Shown here: piece after piece, positions 8,950-17,902 of the stretch
Numbering within the stretch: the first letter of the stretch is position 1
Layout: the number at the start of each line of letters is the position of its first letter
NCBI RefSeq assembly: GCF_014652675.1
Contig: NZ_BMZG01000004.1
Coordinates: 833 to 64,832, forward strand
Direction: 5' to 3'
Source of the DNA: Formosimonas limnophila
Lineage (GTDB): Bacteria > Pseudomonadota > Gammaproteobacteria > Burkholderiales > Burkholderiaceae
Length of the DNA stretch: 64,000 bases
Translations under genes and position numbers: made by a program
The notes under the pieces: model-generated
What the model was told of the DNA's origin: nothing
The model's database searches: none
Seen by the model: only the letters and a program-made list of their open reading frames with translations

Positions 8950-9672
8950 ATGAATAAATTACTCGCTGAGTTTATCGGTACTTTTTGGTTGGTTTTGGGT
9001 GGTTGCGGTAGCGCGGTTTTGGCTGCGGCGTTTCCTGAGCATGGCATTCACTTTGTGGGTGTATCGTTCGCTTTTGGTTTGACTGTGTTGACCATGGCTT
9101 ATGCTGTGGGTCATATTTCGGGCGGTCACTTTAACCCTGCTGTGACTTTTGGCTTGTGGGCGGGTGGTCGTTTTGCGACTAAAGACATCGTTGGTTACGT
9201 CGTGGCGCAGGTCGTGGGGGCGATTGCTGGTGCTGCAGTTTTGTACTGCATCATCAGTGGTAAGTCTGGTTTCGCTGGTTTGGCGACTTCTGGTGCGGGT
9301 GTATTTGCGACGAATGGTTACGGTGAGTTGTCACCTGGTGGTTTTAGCATGATGTCGGCATTGATCGCTGAGTTTGTGATGACAGCGGCATTTTTATTTA
9401 TTATCATGGGTGCTACACACAAAGACGCGCCTGCAGGCTTTGCGCCAATCGCCATTGGTTTGGGTTTGACTTTGATTCACTTGATTTCGATTCCTGTGAC
9501 CAACACTTCAGTTAACCCTGCACGTTCAACAGGTGTTTCAGTGATTGCTGCGATGTTTGGTAATGGCGCATCGGTTGGTCAATTGTGGTTGTTCTGGTTT
9601 GCGCCGATTGCGGGTGGTATCGCGGGTGCGTTGCTGTATCGCGTGACCAAATGCGAAAAATCTGCCAAATAA
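8950..9672 (+). CDS. aqpZ: Aquaporin Z
   Basis: 240-residue water channel of the inner membrane with six transmembrane helices and two half-helices. Both NPA boxes are intact: Asn62 in HFNPAVTFG and Asn189 in SVNPARSTG. His177 and Arg192 fit the narrow water-selective filter rather than a glycerol channel. The start at 8950 has a strong ggagg site five bases upstream and matches the family N-terminus ([12 protein letters not shown]). Followed by a terminator, so monocistronic. Distinct from the second MIP channel in the arsenic operon at 15725. Confidence 0.95.
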   Translation: MNKLLAEFIGTFWLVLGGCGSAVLAAAFPEHGIHFVGVSFAFGLTVLTMAYAVGHISGGHFNPAVTFGLWAGGRFATKDIVGYVVAQVVGAIAGAAVLYCIISGKSGFAGLATSGAGVFATNGYGELSPGGFSMMSALIAEFVMTAAFLFIIMGATHKDAPAGFAPIAIGLGLTLIHLISIPVTNTSVNPARSTGVSVIAAMFGNGASVGQLWLFWFAPIAGGIAGALLYRVTKCEKSAK

Positions 9673-9686
9673 GAAATGATGTTGTA

Positions 9687-9718
9687 AAAAAACCTCCACT
9701 GATGTGGAGGTTTTTTAT
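9687..9718 (+). terminator. Terminator of aqpZ
   Basis: aacctccac / gtggaggtt stem with four-base loop followed by six T. Confidence 0.88.
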
Positions 9719-9721
9719 GCG

Positions 9722-10130
9722 CTATTTTCTTTGGTGTGATGGGTGCAGATTTTTGCTCAATATCAGTGCCAGAATCGGACGGCCGAGAGAGTCATTCGAG
9801 ACCAAATGGACGCCCAGTTCGGAAATTTTTTGCAATAACTGTTTGCGGCGTGGATTAATTGTTCCGTAAAAAAAGCACGTCAATATCCTGTGGCACATTT
9901 GTCGGAATACAACTCATTACAGGCATATAACCCATCGGTACAAAATCAATGTGTTCGGCTTTTTTCTTTAGCGATGCTAAAGGTTCGCTGTGCGTGGCAA
10001 ACAAGATGTTGAGAGCACCAGGACGAATGACGCCGTGCTCGACAGAGGTGGTGTGGCCGAGTGATTCAGCCGCGTTGACAAACAGAGCCATTTCGCGCTG
10101 AAAAGCGGAGAAATGAATATGATGAAACTA
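9722..10130 (-). pseudogene. Remnant of a family-1-like glycosyltransferase
   Basis: Reading leftwards, an N-terminal piece FHHIHFSAFQREMALF continues as NAAESLGH, ALNILFATH and QDIDVLF. Then a run of seven A (9868-9874; T on the coding strand) shifts the frame. With one T fewer, the reading continues YGTINPRRKQLLQKISELG, matching the DIDVLFYGS.N.RR pattern of glycosyltransferase-like proteins. A stop at 10128-10130 lies just before the recognisable N-terminus, and the protein ends after only about 130 residues (stop at 9722-9724), so the C-terminal donor-binding half is missing. It overlaps nothing essential and abuts the esterase gene. Clear decay, although the identity is from pattern recall. 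Confidence 0.6.
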
Positions 10131-10138
10131 AGGGTTCC

Positions 10139-10699
10139 TCATGAAGACAAAAACGTCATTAAGTCATGGAGCTGACCGCCAAAGTCGTTGAGCGCGTGGT
10201 CTCCGCCTTCAACGATGATTTGTTGCGCCCCTTTGAAAAAAGCCCGCATTTGCCAAGGGTTGAGTACTTCATCGCCCATTGCCACAAGCAATAAATAACG
10301 TGACAAATCGGTGACTTCTTCAGTTTCATAATGCTTGAGTTCAGCCAGGTAGCGGATGGCGTCTGATGGTGTGATTTCTTCAACGTTGTATCGCGTTTGC
10401 AGGCTGGCTTGTTTGAGTTCGTTCCATGGGGTGAGGGCTGGGTTGATCGTGGCGCAGCGAAAATGGTATTTTTCGGCCAAATGAATGGCGTAAAAACCAC
10501 CGAGTGAAGAACCACAGACAGTGTCAATCGCGTGCTCCTTGATGAGCTTTTCGCACAGTTTGATCGAGTCCTTCGGGGATATGGGTAACTGCGGCATCAC
10601 GGGTGCGCTCAAACCATGGGTTTTACAGTAGTCCGCAATCGCCACAGCTTTTGGTGACTTAGGGGTGGAGCGAAAACCATGCAAGTACAAAAGTTTCAT
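10139..10699 (-). CDS. YqiA/YcfP-like alpha/beta hydrolase (esterase)
   Basis: 186 residues from the ATG at 10699 with an AAGGAG site. N-terminus MKLLYLHGFRSTPKS is typical of the YqiA group. The nucleophile elbow GSSLGG puts Ser65 as nucleophile; GDEVLNPW and EGGDHALNDF supply the likely acid and histidine. Family members hydrolyse short acyl esters in the cytoplasm; the natural substrate is unknown. It is 49 bases downstream of mpl on the same strand. Confidence 0.88.
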   Translation of the reverse strand: MKLLYLHGFRSTPKSPKAVAIADYCKTHGLSAPVMPQLPISPKDSIKLCEKLIKEHAIDTVCGSSLGGFYAIHLAEKYHFRCATINPALTPWNELKQASLQTRYNVEEITPSDAIRYLAELKHYETEEVTDLSRYLLLVAMGDEVLNPWQMRAFFKGAQQIIVEGGDHALNDFGGQLHDLMTFLSS

Positions 10700-10748
10700 G
10701 AAAAATTCTCCTTGTTCTGCGCACCACATGAGTTTGGGTGGGCAATGA

Positions 10749-12113
10749 TTATTTTAGTGCATCCAATAATTTTTGATGTACGCCGCCAAATCCGCCATTG
10801 CTCATGACCAGTATATGATCGCCCGATTGTGCGACTGCCTTGACGGCATTCACCAACTCATTGAGGTCGCTAAATGCGCGCGCTTTATCTCCCAGCGGCG
10901 CCAGTGATTCAGCCAAGTCCCAGCCGAGCGCGTCTTTGCCATCGCCGACTGCGCCGTAACCGAATATCAAATCGGCTTGTGTCAATGAGTCAGGCAGCTG
11001 TGCTTTCATGACACCAAGTTTCATGGTGTTCGAGCGGGGTTCCAGTACGGCCAAAATCCGTGCTGTACCGACGCGTTTACGCAGACCCGCAACCGTGAGT
11101 GTGATGGCAGTGGGGTGGTGGGCGAAGTCGTCGTAGACGGTGATGTTGTTGACCACACCTTTGATTTCCATGCGGCGTTTAACCATCTCGAATCGGGAGA
11201 ATGCCTCAATCGCGTGACGTGGCTCAACGCCAACATGACGCGCGGCCGCGATGGCGGCCAGTGCATTCAATCGGTTGTGTTCGCCTGTGACGTTCCATTG
11301 GACGCGGCCTTGCAGTTCGCCCTTGAGCAATACATCAAATGAATCATCACTGCCCACGTTGCTGATTTGCCAGTCGCCCAAACCATTACCAAAGCGTGCC
11401 ACATCGGTCCATACGCCACGAGACAAGGTTTCGTCCAAAGCGGCTTCATGCGCATTGGAGACAATCAAACCATTGGCTGGGATGGTGCGCATGAGGTGGT
11501 GAAACTGCGTTTGAATCGCGTTTAAGTCAGCGAAAATGTCTGCGTGGTCAAACTCAAGATTGTTCAAAATTGCAGTGCGTGGGCGGTAATGCACGAATTT
11601 ACTGCGTTTATCAAAAAACGCCGTGTCGTACTCATCGGCTTCGATGACAAAAAAAGGGTCATCGGTCAAACGCGCCGAAATGCCAAAGTTATTTGGCACG
11701 CCGCCAATCAAAAAGCCAGGGCTTAAACCCGCATCTTGTAAAATCCACGCCAGCATGGATGAGGTGGTGGTTTTGCCGTGTGTGCCTGCGACGGCGAGTA
11801 CCCATTTGTCACGCAGGACGTTTTCACCGAGCCATTGTGGACCTGAAATATAAGGCAGACCTTGATTTAGAATCGCCTCCATCAGCGGGTTACCACGCGA
11901 GACGACATTGCCAATCACGTATAAATCAGGCTTTAAGTCAGTTTGTGACGCATCAAAGCCGCTGATGAGCTCAATGCCTTGCGCTTCGAGTTGTGTGCTC
12001 ATGGGCGGGTAAACGTTGGCGTCGCAGCCAGTGACTTTGTGACCTGCTTGTTTGGCGATGGCCGCGATGCCACCCATGAATGTGCCGCAAATACCTAAGA
12101 TGTGAATGTGCAT
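10749..12113 (-). CDS. mpl: UDP-N-acetylmuramate:L-alanyl-gamma-D-glutamyl-meso-diaminopimelate ligase
   Basis: 454-residue Mur-ligase-family enzyme for peptidoglycan recycling: it joins the recovered tripeptide to UDP-MurNAc with ATP. The N-terminus MHIHILGICGTFMGG is the Mpl-specific version of the Mur motif; the ATP loop GTHGKTTT is at 110-117; ADEYDTAFFDKRSKF, EFDHADIF and the ligand-binding TGEHNRLNALAA are all present. The start at 12113 fits the family; the in-frame extension upstream does not. Upstream gene order with the esterase suggests co-transcription. Confidence 0.94.
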   Translation of the reverse strand: MHIHILGICGTFMGGIAAIAKQAGHKVTGCDANVYPPMSTQLEAQGIELISGFDASQTDLKPDLYVIGNVVSRGNPLMEAILNQGLPYISGPQWLGENVLRDKWVLAVAGTHGKTTTSSMLAWILQDAGLSPGFLIGGVPNNFGISARLTDDPFFVIEADEYDTAFFDKRSKFVHYRPRTAILNNLEFDHADIFADLNAIQTQFHHLMRTIPANGLIVSNAHEAALDETLSRGVWTDVARFGNGLGDWQISNVGSDDSFDVLLKGELQGRVQWNVTGEHNRLNALAAIAAARHVGVEPRHAIEAFSRFEMVKRRMEIKGVVNNITVYDDFAHHPTAITLTVAGLRKRVGTARILAVLEPRSNTMKLGVMKAQLPDSLTQADLIFGYGAVGDGKDALGWDLAESLAPLGDKARAFSDLNELVNAVKAVAQSGDHILVMSNGGFGGVHQKLLDALK

Positions 12114-12266
12114 AAAACCCAACCAGTGATGTAATTTAGAGAGGTGAGACGTGTGTTTCACCTCGTTTTTTTAAGATGGTCGGTATTTTAACTTACTTTG
12201 ATTGGCTCGCTGTGGCAAAGACGCACAAAACCAGCGGCTTTTATTTGGTTTGTCCTGAATTGGTTT

Positions 12267-13310
12267 TTAAACAATCCCAGCAAATTTCCACGACAGCGTC
12301 TCGCCCGCATTGAGCGGAATCAGTTTTTGTCCTTCAATGTACGGTAATTCGCTGGGTACTTGCCAATCTTCTTTAACCAGTCGGATTTTTCGTGTATTCA
12401 CAGGCAAACCATAAAACGCTGCGCCGTGGATGCTGGAGAAGGCTTCGAGTTTATCGAGGGCACCCGCTTGCTCAAAGGCGGTGGCGTACAGCTCCATCGC
12501 GTGTAATGCTGTGTAGCAGCCTGCGCAACCGCAGGCGGTTTCTTTGGTGGGTTGCGCGTGTGGTGCGCTGTCTGTACCGAGGAAAAACCGTGGGTTGCCA
12601 GATGTGGCCGCTCCAATCAGTGCTTCGCGGTGTGACTCACGTTTGAGAATCGGTAAACAGTAGTAATGTGGTCTGATGCCGCCAGCCAGCATGTGGTTGC
12701 GGTTATACAGCAAGTGATGAGCGGTAATTGTGGCTGCGATACCATCCTCTGATGTGGCCACGTACTCAGCTGCTGCGCGGGTGGTGATGTGCTCCAGCAC
12801 GATTTTGAGCTTCGGATAGCGAGCGCGTAAAGGGATGAGTACTTTGTCGATGAATACGGCTTCGCGGTCAAATATGTCCACGTTGGCATCCGTCACTTCA
12901 CCGTGCACCAGCAGTGGCAACCCAGCACTTTGCATCATCGACAATGCCCCATCACAATGATCCAGTGACGTCACACCTGAGTCGGAGTTGGTCGTGGCTC
13001 CTGCTGGGTAGAGTTTGACTGCTTTGACGGCGTTGGCTGACACGGCGCAGTTGATGTCGCCCGCATTGGTCTTGTCGGTGAGGTACAGCGTCATTAACGG
13101 CGTGAAATCGACATGTTCTGGTACATGCTCCATGATGCGCGTGGCGTAGTCTTGTGCCATGGTACGATTGGTCACAGGTGGTTTCAGGTTGGGCATGACG
13201 ATGGCGCGTGCGAACTGGTTTGCGATGTGCGGTACGGTGTGGGCGAGTGCCTCACCATCGCGCAAATGGACGTGCCAGTCGTCTGGCTGAATGATGTCGA
13301 TAGAGGTCAT
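12267..13310 (-). CDS. pyrC: Dihydroorotase
   Basis: 347-residue zinc amidohydrolase of pyrimidine synthesis that closes carbamoyl-aspartate to dihydroorotate. Metal ligands are visible: HVHLRD at 13-18, the lysine to be carboxylated (Lys99 in VKAVKLYPAGATT), HGEV, EHITT and TDSAPH. Length and motifs fit the class II (E. coli PyrC-like) enzymes. Single gene, flanked by about 100 bases before mpl and a 255-base gap to the divergent oxidase gene. Confidence 0.96.
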   Translation of the reverse strand: MTSIDIIQPDDWHVHLRDGEALAHTVPHIANQFARAIVMPNLKPPVTNRTMAQDYATRIMEHVPEHVDFTPLMTLYLTDKTNAGDINCAVSANAVKAVKLYPAGATTNSDSGVTSLDHCDGALSMMQSAGLPLLVHGEVTDANVDIFDREAVFIDKVLIPLRARYPKLKIVLEHITTRAAAEYVATSEDGIAATITAHHLLYNRNHMLAGGIRPHYYCLPILKRESHREALIGAATSGNPRFFLGTDSAPHAQPTKETACGCAGCYTALHAMELYATAFEQAGALDKLEAFSSIHGAAFYGLPVNTRKIRLVKEDWQVPSELPYIEGQKLIPLNAGETLSWKFAGIV

Positions 13311-13565
13311 GGGATTCCTGAGGTTTTTGACGTTTTATGAGACTCGTTGAGCGGTGTTTTTTGAGAGTGTTCGGTCAAAGGTTTCATCACGGGGCGCGTG
13401 ATTTTACCACAGTGATTTTTATGGCTGGCTTACATGTGTGGTTGGCGAATATATTTTGATTTTTTGCTCGATTTTTCTAAGGAAATAGCAGTATGATTCT
13501 TACGAAATTACGTTGCTGCCTTGCCTTTTTTAACCCTGTGTCTCAAATCATCCCCAGAGTTCATC

Positions 13566-14711
13566 ATGATTATCACCACTATAGAAGATCTTCGCCAATT
13601 GGCACAGAAGCGTGTGCCTCGCATGTTTTATGACTATGCTGATTCAGGTTCTTGGACCGAGTCAACGTACCGAGCCAATGAATCAGACTTTCAAAAAATC
13701 AAGTTTCGCCAGCGTGTCGCTGTCAATATGTCTGGTCGCACCACTGCCAGCACAATGGTGGGGCAACCAGTCAGTATGCCTGTGGCGATTGCGCCGACGG
13801 GGTTGACTGGTATGCAACATGCTGATGGCGAGATTCTGGCGGCGCGAGCGGCTAAGGCATTCGGTATTCCGTTCACGTTGTCCACCATGAGTATTTGCTC
13901 GATTGAAGACATTGCGACAAAGACGGACAACCACCCTTTTTGGTTTCAGCTTTATGTGATGCGAGACAAAGCGTTTATCGAGCGGTTGATTGAACGAGCG
14001 CGGGCGGCGCATTGCTCGGCGTTGGTGCTCACGTTGGATTTGCAGGTATTGGGGCAGCGTCACAAAGACATTCGAAATGGTTTGTCTGCGCCACCGAAGC
14101 TCACGATGGCGAATATCCTAAATATGGCCACCAAACCCCGTTGGTGCTGGGGTATGCTCAATACAAAGCGGCGATTTTTTGGCAACATTGTCGGGCATGT
14201 GAGTGGCACTGGAGATATGGGCTCTTTGTCTGACTGGGTCTCTGGTCAATTTGATCCTGAGCTGAGCTGGTCTGATGTGGCATGGATTAAAGAGCGTTGG
14301 GGCGGTAAACTCATCGTCAAAGGCATTTTGGACGAAGAGGATGCTCGACTTGCCGTGCAGCACGGGGCAGATGCGATTGTGGTGTCTAACCATGGTGGCC
14401 GTCAGCTTGATGGGGCGATGTCGTCGATTCAGGCGCTGCCAAGGATTGTGGACGCCGTCGGGCAAGACATCGAAGTACACATGGACGGTGGGATTCGCAG
14501 CGGGCAGGATGTGCTCAAGGCGATGGCACTGGGGGCGAAAGGCACGTACATTGGCCGACCGATGTTGTACGGCCTGGGGGCCATGGGGGAGGCGGGTGTG
14601 ACGCGGGCATTGGAGATTATTCACAAAGAGCTTGATTTAACCATGGCGTTTTGTGGGCGGACAGAGATGGCTGCGGTGGATAAAGAGATTTTGTTGCGTG
14701 GGACTTACTGA
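13566..14711 (+). CDS. lldD: FMN-dependent alpha-hydroxy-acid oxidase/dehydrogenase, probable L-lactate dehydrogenase
   Basis: 381 residues, full family length. The ATG at 13566 is chosen because the family begins with this IEDLRQLAQKRVPRMFYDY segment; the frame upstream to 13521 is unsupported. FMN and active-site motifs: VAIAPTGLTGMQHADGE, VLTLDLQVLGQRHKD, and SNHGGRQLDG with catalytic His276 and Arg279, then HMDGGIRSGQD. Members oxidise L-lactate, glycolate or mandelate at the membrane. L-lactate is the most likely substrate, but paralogues cannot be told apart by eye. Confidence 0.88.
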   Translation: MIITTIEDLRQLAQKRVPRMFYDYADSGSWTESTYRANESDFQKIKFRQRVAVNMSGRTTASTMVGQPVSMPVAIAPTGLTGMQHADGEILAARAAKAFGIPFTLSTMSICSIEDIATKTDNHPFWFQLYVMRDKAFIERLIERARAAHCSALVLTLDLQVLGQRHKDIRNGLSAPPKLTMANILNMATKPRWCWGMLNTKRRFFGNIVGHVSGTGDMGSLSDWVSGQFDPELSWSDVAWIKERWGGKLIVKGILDEEDARLAVQHGADAIVVSNHGGRQLDGAMSSIQALPRIVDAVGQDIEVHMDGGIRSGQDVLKAMALGAKGTYIGRPMLYGLGAMGEAGVTRALEIIHKELDLTMAFCGRTEMAAVDKEILLRGTY

Positions 14712-14758
14712 AGTTGCTAAAACGCCAAAAGGTTTCGCGATTTAGTCTCGCTAGTTTG

Positions 14759-14790
14759 AAAAGCGCCCCATGATGGGCGTTGTTTTATTG
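14759..14790 (+). terminator. Terminator after lldD
   Basis: agcgccc / gggcgtt stem with short loop followed by tgtttt; it lies 48 bases after the lldD stop. Confidence 0.7.
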
Positions 14791-14822
14791 CCATACCTCC
14801 ATCTTTCAACTATTATTGAAAT

Positions 14823-15152
14823 ATGGAAACTAAAGCCACTGTTCTCGCTCTCTCCGCACTCGCTCAAGAGTCGCGCTTGTCTATCTTTAAACTGCTGGTA
14901 CAAGCTGGTCCCAGCGGTTTGCCCGCAGGCAAAATCTCAGAAGAAACAGGCATTTCGCCCTCATCGCTATCCTTTCACCTCAAAGAATTGTCCCATGCCG
15001 ATATGGTCACTTCTCGCCAAGATGGGAGATTTGTCATCTATGCCGCGAATTTTTCGACCATGAATGCGTTGTTGCAATACCTCACTGACAATTGCTGTGG
15101 TGGCAATCCCTGTATGACCAACAGCGATGTGCAGTGCACTTCTCAAAACTGA
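14823..15152 (+). CDS. arsR: ArsR family arsenic-responsive repressor
   Basis: 109-residue winged-helix repressor. Helix-turn-helix region: LPAGKISEETGISPSSLSFH then LKELSHADMV. The sensing cysteines are not in the classical DNA-helix ELCVCDL position; instead the C-terminus carries adjacent Cys91 and Cys92 followed by Cys97 (NCCGGNPC) and Cys105, as in ArsR types that bind As(III) through C-terminal cysteines. It heads a tight operon with arsC (18-base gap) and a MIP channel, which it should repress until arsenite binds. Confidence 0.93.
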   Translation: METKATVLALSALAQESRLSIFKLLVQAGPSGLPAGKISEETGISPSSLSFHLKELSHADMVTSRQDGRFVIYAANFSTMNALLQYLTDNCCGGNPCMTNSDVQCTSQN

Positions 15153-15170
15153 TTATCATAAAGGTTCGCT

Positions 15171-15716
15171 ATGCTCAATGTGCTCATCCTCTGTACACAC
15201 AACTCAGCGCGCAGTGCGCTCGGCGAAGCCATGCTCAATCACTGGGCGCGTGAGCGCGATGTCGCGGTCAAAGCCTACAGTGCGGGCAGCGCACCTTCTG
15301 GCCGTACCAACCCTCATGCACTGGCTGTTTTAGCGCAGGCGGGTATCGATGTCTCATATTTGCGCAGCAAAAATTGGGATGAGTTTTCGCAAAATGACGC
15401 ACCCAATATCGACATCGTCATCACGGTGTGCGATTCGGCGGCGGGCGAGGTCTGCCCGTTGTTTCAAGGGGGCGCGCATCAAGTCAAAGTGCATTGGGGT
15501 TACCCTGACCCGTCCAATACGGTGGGTGACGACACGGCCAAACACGCCGCGTTTGAGGTCACGCGCCAAGCCATCGGCTATCGGATGTTGATGTTGCTCG
15601 ATTTTTTTGAGAGCTTGACGGACAAACCTGAGGATGACAATGCGCTCAAACAGGCATGGCAAGCATTGCCCAAAGACGTGCGTTTGGCACAGTTAACCCA
15701 CGTTTTGAAAAAATGA
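15171..15716 (+). CDS. arsC: Arsenate reductase, low-molecular-weight phosphatase type
   Basis: 181 residues. The N-terminal P-loop CTHNSARS has nucleophile Cys8 and Arg14; Cys87 and Cys95 in VCDSAAGEVC can relay the disulfide, and YPDPS supplies the general acid Asp. This is the thioredoxin-linked LMW-PTPase-like family, not the glutaredoxin-linked plasmid R773 type. It reduces arsenate to arsenite in the cytoplasm. The C-terminus is longer than the minimal 130-140-residue form. The arsR stop is 18 bases upstream and the channel gene 8 bases downstream. Confidence 0.94.
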   Translation: MLNVLILCTHNSARSALGEAMLNHWARERDVAVKAYSAGSAPSGRTNPHALAVLAQAGIDVSYLRSKNWDEFSQNDAPNIDIVITVCDSAAGEVCPLFQGGAHQVKVHWGYPDPSNTVGDDTAKHAAFEVTRQAIGYRMLMLLDFFESLTDKPEDDNALKQAWQALPKDVRLAQLTHVLKK

Positions 15717-15724
15717 GCGATTAA

Positions 15725-16384
15725 ATGAAACGATTGTTTTTCGCAGAAACTTTTGGCACAGCCTCATTGCTCGCCGTTGTGATTGGTTCGGGCATCATGG
15801 GCGAGCAACTGGCGGGTGGCAACGTGGCGGTTGCGCTGTTGGTCAATACCATTGCCACCGTGTTTGGTCTTTATGTGCTGATTACTACGCTTGGATCAGT
15901 CAGCGGCGCGCACTTTAACCCTGTCGTGTCACTGGTGATGTGCCTGCGCGGTCAGTTATCAAAGCGTCACACGTTGCTTTATTGGTGTGCACAAAGCATC
16001 GGCGCTGTACTCGGCGCGATGCTGGCACATGCGATGTTTGATTTGCCGATTGGGCAGGTGTCACACCATGTGCGTGATGGCTTGAGTTTATTTGTGAGCG
16101 AAATCATTGCCACGGCTGGTTTGCTGTTTGTGATTTTGCGCTTTCCCTCATCGCAAGTGGCCGCTGGTGTAGCATGTTACATCGGGGCGGCGTATTTATT
16201 CACAGCGTCTACATCGTTTGCCAATCCTGCGGCGGTGCTGGGGCGCATGTTTACCGATACGTTTTCGGGTATTGCGCCGCAGTCGGCGGTGATGTTTGTG
16301 GTGGCGCAGGTGATTGGCGCGTTGTTGGGTTGGCTCTTGGCAAAGACTTTGACGGCACGTCATGAGCGAGGTGAGAGAGATTAA
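15725..16384 (+). CDS. aqpS: MIP family channel of the arsenic operon (AqpS-like)
   Basis: 219-residue aquaporin-family membrane protein with six predicted helices. The first box is NPV rather than NPA (Asn65 in HFNPVVSLV) and the second is Asn167 in FANPAAVLGRMF, a pattern seen in arsenic-operon channels. In Sinorhizobium meliloti AqpS replaces the ArsB pump and lets arsenite produced by ArsC leak out. The gene follows arsC by 8 bases, no arsB or acr3 lies nearby, and a terminator follows. Function in arsenite release is inference from that precedent. Confidence 0.85.
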   Translation: MKRLFFAETFGTASLLAVVIGSGIMGEQLAGGNVAVALLVNTIATVFGLYVLITTLGSVSGAHFNPVVSLVMCLRGQLSKRHTLLYWCAQSIGAVLGAMLAHAMFDLPIGQVSHHVRDGLSLFVSEIIATAGLLFVILRFPSSQVAAGVACYIGAAYLFTASTSFANPAAVLGRMFTDTFSGIAPQSAVMFVVAQVIGALLGWLLAKTLTARHERGERD

Positions 16385-16391
16385 ACAAATT

Positions 16392-16423
16392 AGAAACCAG
16401 CTTCATGTGATGCTGGTTTTTTT
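16392..16423 (+). terminator. Terminator of the ars operon
   Basis: aaaccagc / gctggttt stem with ten-base loop and a seven-T run, directly after the channel gene. Confidence 0.85.
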
Positions 16424-16503
16424 GGCTGTGTTGTCACTGTGCATTGCCCCACACGTTGAGTTTCGCTACACTGCGAAGGTTTTGAACCTAAATGATAAAT
16501 ACT

Positions 16504-17295
16504 ATGTGCCAACTGCTTGGAATGAATTGCAACACCCCGACTGATATTGTGTTCTCTTTTGAGGGTTTCACACAGCGGGGTGGGCTTACCGACCACCACA
16601 CGGATGGTTGGGGTATTGCGTTTTTTGAGGGCAAGGCGGCGCGGTTGTTCATTGATCATCAGCCGTCGATTCATTCGCCGATTGCGCAGTTGGTGCGTAC
16701 CTATCCGATTAAATCGCTCAATGTGATTGCCCACATCCGCAAAGCCACGCAAGGTGACGTCAATCTCGAAAATTGCCATCCGTTCATGCGCGAGATGTGG
16801 GGTTTGCAGTGGGTGTTTGCGCACAATGGTAATTTGATTGACTTCAATCCACAGTTCACAGGTGTGTATCACCCCGTTGGCACAACGGATTCTGAGGCGG
16901 CATTTTGCCTCATCATGCAAAATCTGAGAGCCAAGTTTCCCCAAGCCACCGCATTGCTACCACCTGCGCCGCATGAAGTAGATGAGGCGCTGCGTGTGAT
17001 TGTCAAAGAGATTGCGCAATTTGGTACGTTTAATTTTTGCCTCTCCAATGGTCAAGCCATGTGGGCGTACTGCTCGACAAATCTGTGCTACATCGTGCGC
17101 GAGCATCCATTCACCACCGCCCACCTGCTTGACGCGGATGTCGCGATTGATTTTGCTGAGCACACCACACCAGACGATCGCGTGGCGGTTATTGCCACAC
17201 AACCACTCACAGACAACGAAGTGTGGCACAAAATGGTGGCCAATGAATTCATTCGATTCTCGAATGGCAAGCCGCGGGCTCATGCGCTATTGTGA
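16504..17295 (+). CDS. Class II glutamine amidotransferase (YafJ-like)
   Basis: 263 residues. The start at 16504 makes the sequence MCQLLGMN, placing the catalytic N-terminal cysteine at position 2 as required for an Ntn hydrolase; the alternative ATG 12 bases upstream would bury it. Other family motifs: FTQRGGLTDHHTDGWGIAFF, HIRKATQGDVNLENCHPF, FAHNGNL and GTTDSEAAF. It hydrolyses glutamine, but this stand-alone class has no known acceptor substrate. Convergent with the Lrp gene. Confidence 0.9.
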   Translation: MCQLLGMNCNTPTDIVFSFEGFTQRGGLTDHHTDGWGIAFFEGKAARLFIDHQPSIHSPIAQLVRTYPIKSLNVIAHIRKATQGDVNLENCHPFMREMWGLQWVFAHNGNLIDFNPQFTGVYHPVGTTDSEAAFCLIMQNLRAKFPQATALLPPAPHEVDEALRVIVKEIAQFGTFNFCLSNGQAMWAYCSTNLCYIVREHPFTTAHLLDADVAIDFAEHTTPDDRVAVIATQPLTDNEVWHKMVANEFIRFSNGKPRAHALL

Positions 17296-17314
17296 TGCTC
17301 TATTGAACAGCCTA

Positions 17315-17773
17315 TTAGTCTTTCACTGACTCCATGACAATAAACGTCGAGGTCTGCTTCACATGCGGCAGTGTGGAAATTTTGTCGGCAAAAATTCGTC
17401 GGTAGTCGGTCATGTTGACACTGCGCACCTTTAATAAATAATCAAAATTCGCGGCAATCATGTGGCATTGCTCAATCTCTGAGATTTTTGCCACCTCTCG
17501 ATTAAACGCTTCCAACGCGGGTGCGCTGGTGCTGTTCATGGTGACTTGGACGAATGCCATGTTTTCACCGAGCAGTAAATGATCGTCGATGATGGCGGTG
17601 TAGCCCTTGATGATGCCTTTTTTCTCAAGGTGTTTGACTCGCGCGGCGCAAGCGGTTGCTGACAAACCCACCATGTCAGCAAGGCGACTATTGGGGATGC
17701 GGCCGTCTTGGCGCAGGTGTTTGATGATGTTTAAATCCAATTTGTTGAATTCACTATATATATCAGTTTTCAT
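17315..17773 (-). CDS. Lrp/AsnC family regulator, probably of putA
   Basis: 152 residues: N-terminal helix-turn-helix (LDLNIIKHLRQDGRIPNSRLA, DMVGLSATACAARVKHLEKKG) and a C-terminal RAM ligand-binding domain (FVQVTMNSTS, YLLKVRSVNMTDYR). It is divergent from putA across 129 AT-rich bases. Divergent Lrp-type genes (PutR) activate proline catabolism in several proteobacteria whose PutA lacks its own repressor domain, which is the case here. Confidence 0.9.
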   Translation of the reverse strand: MKTDIYSEFNKLDLNIIKHLRQDGRIPNSRLADMVGLSATACAARVKHLEKKGIIKGYTAIIDDHLLLGENMAFVQVTMNSTSAPALEAFNREVAKISEIEQCHMIAANFDYLLKVRSVNMTDYRRIFADKISTLPHVKQTSTFIVMESVKD

Positions 17774-17902
17774 GATTAAATCACCTATAAAGTAGTTATT
17801 AAAAAATTAAAAAATATGATAATTGGCTGAAAATAGACGATAAATGATTTTAGCATCCGTTAAAATTTTTAAATAATTTTTGCACTACCAAAGGATGCTG
17901 CC
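17774..17902. promoter_or_regulatory. Divergent lrp-putA control region
   Basis: 129 bases, strongly AT-rich with several A/T tracts, typical of Lrp binding. The putA start has an AAGGA site (ccaaaggatgctgcc). Individual promoter boxes are ambiguous because the region is so AT-rich. Confidence 0.6.
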
